DNA from: an uncultured Oscillospiraceae bacterium
Lineage (GTDB): Bacteria > Bacillota > Clostridia > Oscillospirales > Oscillospiraceae
Reading direction: 5' to 3'
DNA: 64,000 nt
Assembly: GCA_947625045.1 (NCBI GenBank)
Contig: CANQMW010000008.1
Span: 36,486-100,485 of the forward strand
A program made the translations under genes and the position numbers. The notes under the pieces were generated by a model. That model did no database searches. It was given only the letters and a program-made list of their open reading frames with translations, and was not told the origin of the DNA. Below, one piece after another: positions 61,131 to 64,000 of this stretch; within the stretch, counting starts at the first letter, position 1; each line of letters begins with the position of its first letter.

Positions 61131-62165
61131 TCAGGATACCTCCTTCCAGCACTGGGGGTCGGGGGCGTAGAAATCGCCGTTGGTCCCTTTCGCCACAGCG
61201 GGACAGCCCCGGCACCAGGGCATAAGCTCACACTTGGCGCACTTTTCAAACTTTCCGTAGTCCCGGTACTGCTCCATCTGGCATACCCAAACGTCCGCCA
61301 GTCGGTCCTCCAGTACGTTGCCCACCTTGCTTTCTGCCACACGGCGGCAGGCGTACACGTCCCCCGTGGGCAGGATGGTGATGTGGCAGTTGCCGCAGTT
61401 GCAGCCGCCGTAGATCATGCCTTCTTGGGCGTTCTCCGGGATGGTGAACGCGCCTGTCTCGTATTCATAAAGGGTCCAGAGGTGGTCCTTTTTGTTGAAG
61501 TATGTCTTGCTGCCCTGGGCCTCGTATTCCTTGAATTTCCTGTCGCACACCGCAAGCAATTCCCGGTACTCCTGGGCCGTCATGGAGGCGTCCAGGTCCC
61601 CGCCGCTGGGTACATAGCGGGAGAAGGCGAACACGTCGGCACCCGCCGTCACAACCGCGTCGATGATGCCCGGCACCTCCATGCGGTTGGTCCTGGAGAC
61701 GGTGGTCATGATGACGGCCCGGATGCCCGCCCGCTTGATGCAGCCGATCTTCTCCAGTGTGCAGTCATAGGAACCGGGCTTACGGAACCAGTCATGGGTC
61801 TGGCGAAGGCCGTCCAGGGACAGCTGATACTTCTCGCAGCCCAGGGCCTTCAGCTCCCGGCACACCTGGTCGTTCAGATGGAAGGGGTTGCCCAGGATGG
61901 TAAAGGGCACGTCATGCGCATGCAGCAGCTCCAGCAGCCGCCAGAAGTCCGGGTGGAGGATTGGGTCGCCGCCGGTGATGTAAAAGTAGGGCAGCCGGTC
62001 ATAGACCGCGCAGAAGTCCAGACAGTTATAAAACGTGTCCTCCATCTGCGCCCAGGTCATGGCGTCCAGATGCTGATGCTCGCCGCCGGAGAAGATATAA
62101 CAGTGCTTGCACCGCTGGTCGCACTGGTCTGTGATGTGCCACTGGAAGGAAAAGTATTGTTTCAT
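61131..62165 (-). CDS. Radical SAM/SPASM peptide maturase, ACGX system
   Basis: 344-residue radical SAM enzyme. The cluster motif CDQRCKHC (C15, C19, C22) lies in WHITDQCDQRCKHCYIFSGG, followed by YITGGDPILHPDFW. The C-terminal SPASM region is very Cys-rich (GGCNCGNC, YACRRV, FEKCAKCELMPWCRGCPA, PQCW), enough for two auxiliary clusters. SPASM enzymes of this build install thioether or other links on Cys-rich peptides. The gene follows the ACGX precursor by 56 bases, across a stem-loop. The start at 62165 has GGAG nine bases upstream. Confidence 0.93.
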   Translation of the reverse strand: MKQYFSFQWHITDQCDQRCKHCYIFSGGEHQHLDAMTWAQMEDTFYNCLDFCAVYDRLPYFYITGGDPILHPDFWRLLELLHAHDVPFTILGNPFHLNDQVCRELKALGCEKYQLSLDGLRQTHDWFRKPGSYDCTLEKIGCIKRAGIRAVIMTTVSRTNRMEVPGIIDAVVTAGADVFAFSRYVPSGGDLDASMTAQEYRELLAVCDRKFKEYEAQGSKTYFNKKDHLWTLYEYETGAFTIPENAQEGMIYGGCNCGNCHITILPTGDVYACRRVAESKVGNVLEDRLADVWVCQMEQYRDYGKFEKCAKCELMPWCRGCPAVAKGTNGDFYAPDPQCWKEVS

Positions 62166-62187
62166 ATCGTCGCTCCAAAGAGGTTTT

Positions 62188-62215
62188 GGCCCCCGGCAGG
62201 ATTCCGCCGGAGGCC
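62188..62215 (-). promoter_or_regulatory. Stem-loop between precursor and maturase genes
   Basis: GGCCCCCGGC and GCCGGAGGCC pair with one mismatch around AGGATTCC. No T-run on the minus strand. Such stems often raise precursor over maturase levels in RiPP operons. Confidence 0.65.
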
Positions 62216-62221
62216 GGGTCG

Positions 62222-62434
62222 TTACTTGTCCCCTGCGCCACAGGCCGCGCCGCAGGCTGCGGGTTTCTCTTCCGGCTTGTCGGCAGCGCCGCAGGCCGCG
62301 GGCTTCTCTTCCGGCTTGCCGGCAGCGCCGCAGGCGGAACCGCAGGCCGCGAGCTTCTCCGCCGCGCCGCAGGCAGTGCCGCAGGCGGAAGCCGCCTTGT
62401 CCTGAGCCCATCCAGCCAGATCAGAAAGCGCCAT
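62222..62434 (-). CDS. ACGX-repeat RiPP precursor peptide
   Basis: 70-residue peptide. The short leader MALSDLAGWAQDKAAS is followed by seven Ala-Cys-Gly-X units: ACGT, ACGA, ACGS, ACGA, then three ACGA, two of which lie in near-identical KPEEKPAACGAA blocks. All seven cysteines are in repeats. The ATG at 62434 is preferred: AAGGAGG is eight bases upstream, whereas the ATG at 62440 is only two bases from it. Its product is presumably modified by the radical SAM enzyme downstream. No Gly-Gly or other clear leader cleavage site and no dedicated transporter are present. Confidence 0.9.
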   Translation of the reverse strand: MALSDLAGWAQDKAASACGTACGAAEKLAACGSACGAAGKPEEKPAACGAADKPEEKPAACGAACGAGDK

Positions 62435-62486
62435 CGTCATGTCCTCCTTGATAGATTCAGAAAGCTGTCCGCCTCCCGTGGTTTCC

Positions 62487-62514
62487 ATTATAGGGACATT
62501 TTCGGCCTCCACAA
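62487..62514 (-). promoter_or_regulatory. Promoter of ACGX operon
   Basis: Minus strand: TTGTGG (62514-62509), 16 bases, TATAAT (62492-62487). Perfect -10, weak -35, which suits an activated or tightly controlled promoter. The leader is about 45 bases. Confidence 0.6.
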
Positions 62515-62548
62515 GTACGCACAAAAAGGTGGGGTACGCACCTTTTTG
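62515..62548. promoter_or_regulatory. Shared operator between divergent promoters
   Basis: CAAAAAGGTG (62522-62531) and CACCTTTTTG (62539-62548) form a perfect inverted repeat with spacer GGGTACG. GTACGCAC also repeats directly at 62515-62522 and 62534-62541. Spacing and the GTAC words resemble HxlR/YodB-type sites. It lies between the -35 elements of both promoters, beside the HxlR-type gene. Confidence 0.75.
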
Positions 62549-62555
62549 TAACTGA

Positions 62556-62584
62556 TTGACAGGCATCGGACAGCGCAGTATCAT
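62556..62584 (+). promoter_or_regulatory. Promoter of hxlR-FMN reductase operon
   Basis: TTGACA at 62556-62561, 17 bases, TATCAT at 62579-62584. Strong sigma-A promoter eight bases from the operator. Confidence 0.8.
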
Positions 62585-62624
62585 TCTAGTGTAACATTCG
62601 ATTTCGACTGTATGGAGGCGCGAT

Positions 62625-62960
62625 ATGAAAACAAAGGCCGAACTGCTGCCCGAATGCCCCGTGGCTACCACCGTGCAGCTCATAGGCAACAAGTGGAAGC
62701 TGCTCATCATACGGAACCTCATGGTCCGCCCCTGGCGGTTCAATGAACTGCAGCGGGACCTGGACGGTGTGAGCCAGAAGGTCCTCACCGACAGTCTGCG
62801 GTCCATGGAAGCGGACGGGCTCGTCACGCGTACCGTGTTTCCCGAGGTGCCCCCGCGGGTGGAGTATTCGCTGACCGACCTGGGCCGGAGCCTACAGCCC
62901 ATCCTGGACGCCATGCGGGTCTGGGGCGAGGAATACCGCGCCGCCAAGCTGGGAGAATGA
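62625..62960 (+). CDS. HxlR-type transcriptional regulator
   Basis: 111-residue winged-helix regulator of the HxlR/DUF24 family: CPVATTVQLIGNKWKLLIIRNL, RFNELQRDLDGVSQKVLTDSLRSMEADGLVTRTVF, PPRVEYSLTDLGRSL. The single Cys (C11) sits at the position used by YodB, QorR and related sensors to detect quinones, diamide or other electrophiles, so redox sensing is plausible. It diverges from the ACGX operon across one operator and overlaps the FMN reductase gene. Confidence 0.92.
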   Translation: MKTKAELLPECPVATTVQLIGNKWKLLIIRNLMVRPWRFNELQRDLDGVSQKVLTDSLRSMEADGLVTRTVFPEVPPRVEYSLTDLGRSLQPILDAMRVWGEEYRAAKLGE

Positions 62961-62965
62961 CAGGC

Positions 62966-63544
62966 ATGGACGTTCTCGTTCTGATGGGCAGCCCCCGCAG
63001 GAACGGCAACACGGCGGCGCTGCTGGCCCCGTTCTGTGCGGAGCTTGCGCGGCGGGGCTGGGGCCATGAGACCGTGTGGCTCTATGAGAAAGCCATCGCG
63101 CCCTGCACCGCCTGCCGCACCTGCCAGAAGGACTGGTCCGGGTTCGGCTGCGCCACCCATGACGACGCCTATGCCCTTTTTGACCGGGTGCTGGCCTGCG
63201 ACCTGCTGGTGCTGGCCACGCCCATCTATTCCTGGTACTGCACGCCGCCCATGAAAGCGCTTCTGGACCGGTTCGTCTATGGCATGAACAAGTATTACGG
63301 GGCAGAAAAAGGCCCAGCCCTGTGGGCCGGGAAACGGGTGGCATCTATCGTCACCTGCGGCTATCCTCCCAAAAAGGGTGCGGACCTGTGGGAGGCGGGC
63401 TTAAAGCGCTGTTGCAAACACTCCCGGCTCGTCTATGCCGGGATGCTGGCGGAGCGGCATATGGGCTATGACGTGCCATTCATGGACGAGGAAAAAGCCC
63501 GCCATGCGGCCGCGTTCGCGGCAAAGCTGTGCGGAGAAAAGTAA
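62966..63544 (+). CDS. NAD(P)H-dependent FMN reductase, flavodoxin fold
   Basis: 192-residue flavodoxin-like oxidoreductase: VLVLMGSPRRNGNTAALL (FMN phosphate loop), CTACRTCQKDWSGFGCATHDD, then LVLATPIYSWYCTPPMKALLDRF. This Cys-rich iron-sulfur flavoprotein/NADPH-FMN reductase type often acts on quinones or iron-sulfur partners. The ATG at 62966 is preferred because GGGAG is ten bases upstream; the ATG at 62957 overlaps the regulator stop. It is a likely target of the HxlR-type regulator. Confidence 0.9.
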   Translation: MDVLVLMGSPRRNGNTAALLAPFCAELARRGWGHETVWLYEKAIAPCTACRTCQKDWSGFGCATHDDAYALFDRVLACDLLVLATPIYSWYCTPPMKALLDRFVYGMNKYYGAEKGPALWAGKRVASIVTCGYPPKKGADLWEAGLKRCCKHSRLVYAGMLAERHMGYDVPFMDEEKARHAAAFAAKLCGEK

Positions 63545-63546
63545 AG

Positions 63547-63566
63547 CGGAGGCCGGGCAGCCTCCG
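63547..63566 (+). terminator. Stem-loop after FMN reductase gene
   Basis: CGGAGGC and GCCTCCG pair around CGGGCA two bases after the stop codon. T residues are few, so it is a weak terminator. Confidence 0.5.
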
Positions 63567-63588
63567 TCCCCTTATCTGACTGCAGGTA

Positions 63589-63617
63589 TTGTCAATTATT
63601 GCCTCATGTAGTATAAT
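63589..63617 (+). promoter_or_regulatory. Promoter near right element end
   Basis: TTGTCA at 63589-63594, 17 bases, TATAAT at 63612-63617. A strong-looking sigma-A promoter reading into the 50-codon frame and the repeat blocks. Confidence 0.7.
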
Positions 63618-63635
63618 GACCGCAGGAACGAAAGA

Positions 63636-63788
63636 ATGGACGAGCAATGGTCCAGCTTTTTGGATAAAACCGAACAAATATGCATAGCGGGTCGATGCAC
63701 CAATTACACGGATAATAAAAATTGGTGCAGTCAACTACCAAAACAGCACTCCACGTGCACGTCAAGACACACGTCGGAGGGGCTCTGA
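63636..63788 (+). CDS. Possible 50-residue Cys-containing small protein
   Basis: Short frame beginning MDEQWSSFLDKTEQICIAGR, with cysteines at 16, 21, 31 and 41, ending TSEGL. It has AGGAACGAAAG upstream and a good promoter (63589-63617). No family is recognised. Its sequence overlaps the right-end repeat blocks, so coding may be accidental. Confidence 0.3.
   Translation: MDEQWSSFLDKTEQICIAGRCTNYTDNKNWCSQLPKQHSTCTSRHTSEGL
63666..63764. repeat. Right element-end blocks (inverted relative to left end)
   Basis: Three blocks recur in the same order as beside tRNA-Glu but on the opposite strand. AAAACCGAACAAAT (63666-63679) is 14/14 with 53222-53235. The inverted repeat TGCACCAATT / AATTGGTGCA (63696-63705 and 63720-63729) resembles the left palindrome. 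GCACTCCACGTGCACGTCA (63746-63764) is 18/19 with 53004-53022. Confidence 0.65.
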
Positions 63789-63793
63789 AGATG

Positions 63794-63880
63794 ATAGGGG
63801 GCTGCTTGCAGCCCCCTATACATCGGTCAGAGCTCCTCCTCCTTTTAACATCGCGACCATTACATTGGGTCGCGATGTTA
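63794..63880. repeat. Two strong stem-loops
   Basis: TAGGGGGCTGC/GCAGCCCCCTA (63795-63818, almost no loop) and TAACATCGCGACC/GGTCGCGATGTTA (63846-63858 and 63868-63880, nine-base loop) are perfect. They lie between the right end blocks and the next gene, without T-runs. Confidence 0.75.
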
Positions 63881-63929
63881 GCATATACGGGAGAACAAAG
63901 TAAAAGCCCGACACGCAATCGCTTTTGAT

Positions 63930-63984
63930 ATGCTCCCTCAATGGAAGACAGTGAAAAAGGACACTGTATCCATGGAGGGAGCAT
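63930..63984. repeat. Inverted repeat upstream of partial gene
   Basis: ATGCTCCCTC (63930-63939) pairs with GAGGGAGCAT (63975-63984); inside, ACAGTG (63948-63953) pairs with CACTGT (63962-63967). The right arm contains the ribosome site of the next gene, so the stem could control its translation, or this may be an insertion-sequence end. Confidence 0.65.
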
Positions 63985-63988
63985 TATT

Positions 63989-64000
63989 ATGGGGAAAAAG
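63989..64000 (+). CDS. Start of a gene cut by the window end
   Basis: ATG at 63989 preceded by GGAGGGAGCATT; only four codons (MGKK) are visible. The upstream inverted repeat may belong to an insertion sequence, so a transposase is possible but cannot be shown. Confidence 0.4.

Noticed and set aside
53079..63636. CGTTCCTGCGG shared by 53079-53089 and the reverse strand near 63621
   Set aside because: The order relative to the three end blocks differs between the two ends and the match is only 11 bases, so chance is likely.

Overview
The window looks like chromosomal DNA from a GC-rich, endospore-forming member of the Clostridia, most likely the Oscillospiraceae (Flavonifractor/Oscillibacter-like). 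This rests on a complete spoIIIA operon, a SpoIIQ-like peptidase, CotF-type coat genes, sigma-A promoters of the TTGACA-17-TATAAT form, strong AGGAGG ribosome sites and GC-rich codon use. The taxon is an inference; no rRNA gene is present.

Layout. 1-1172: end of an ABC exporter. 1338-5743: spoIIIAA-AH, the forespore-mother cell channel. 5826-20943: housekeeping genes (Asp23, nusB, xseA, xseB, ispA, dxs, tlyA, nadK, argR, recN, tyrS). This widely conserved order is split between ispA and dxs by two paralogous secreted BspA-type leucine-rich repeat proteins. 21111-23965: a TrpXYZ-type ABC importer. 24013-33975: a galactan/galacto-oligosaccharide locus (GH42, CUT1 importer, an uncharacterised 612-residue protein, a zinc ribbon, intracellular GH53, TraX-like membrane protein). 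34031-38852 and 39083-41486: branched-chain and polar amino-acid importers on the minus strand. 41671-43070: a glycosyltransferase and trmL. 43115-48060: pgk-tpiA-gpmI-eno. 48149-51080: SpoIIQ-like peptidase, proB, proA. 51121-52607: two small coat genes and a LysR regulator. 52720-52998: tRNA-Met, tRNA-Val, tRNA-Glu.

The accessory region begins directly after tRNA-Glu. It holds two tandem large serine recombinases, a 635-bp non-coding gap full of inverted repeats, an 828-residue surface protein with FISUMP domains and lower GC, a pair of interleaved inverted repeats, and a 12-bp minisatellite inside a diverged duplication. From 59920 to 63544 lies a compact ACGX-type RiPP locus: a 70-residue precursor with seven Ala-Cys-Gly-X repeats, a radical SAM/SPASM maturase, a nitroreductase and a flavin/ferredoxin protein. 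It diverges from an HxlR-type (possibly redox-sensing) regulator and an FMN reductase across a shared operator. At 63.67-63.76 kb three sequence blocks found beside tRNA-Glu recur in inverted orientation, so the accessory region may be one 10.8-kb unit with related inverted ends.

A recurring design is that four unrelated ABC importers each place a stable stem-loop between the binding-protein gene and its permease gene. All four binding proteins also have type I signal peptides without a lipobox cysteine. Least understood, and most worth following up, are the ACGX RiPP/redox locus and the recombinase-FISUMP element with its structured non-coding DNA.
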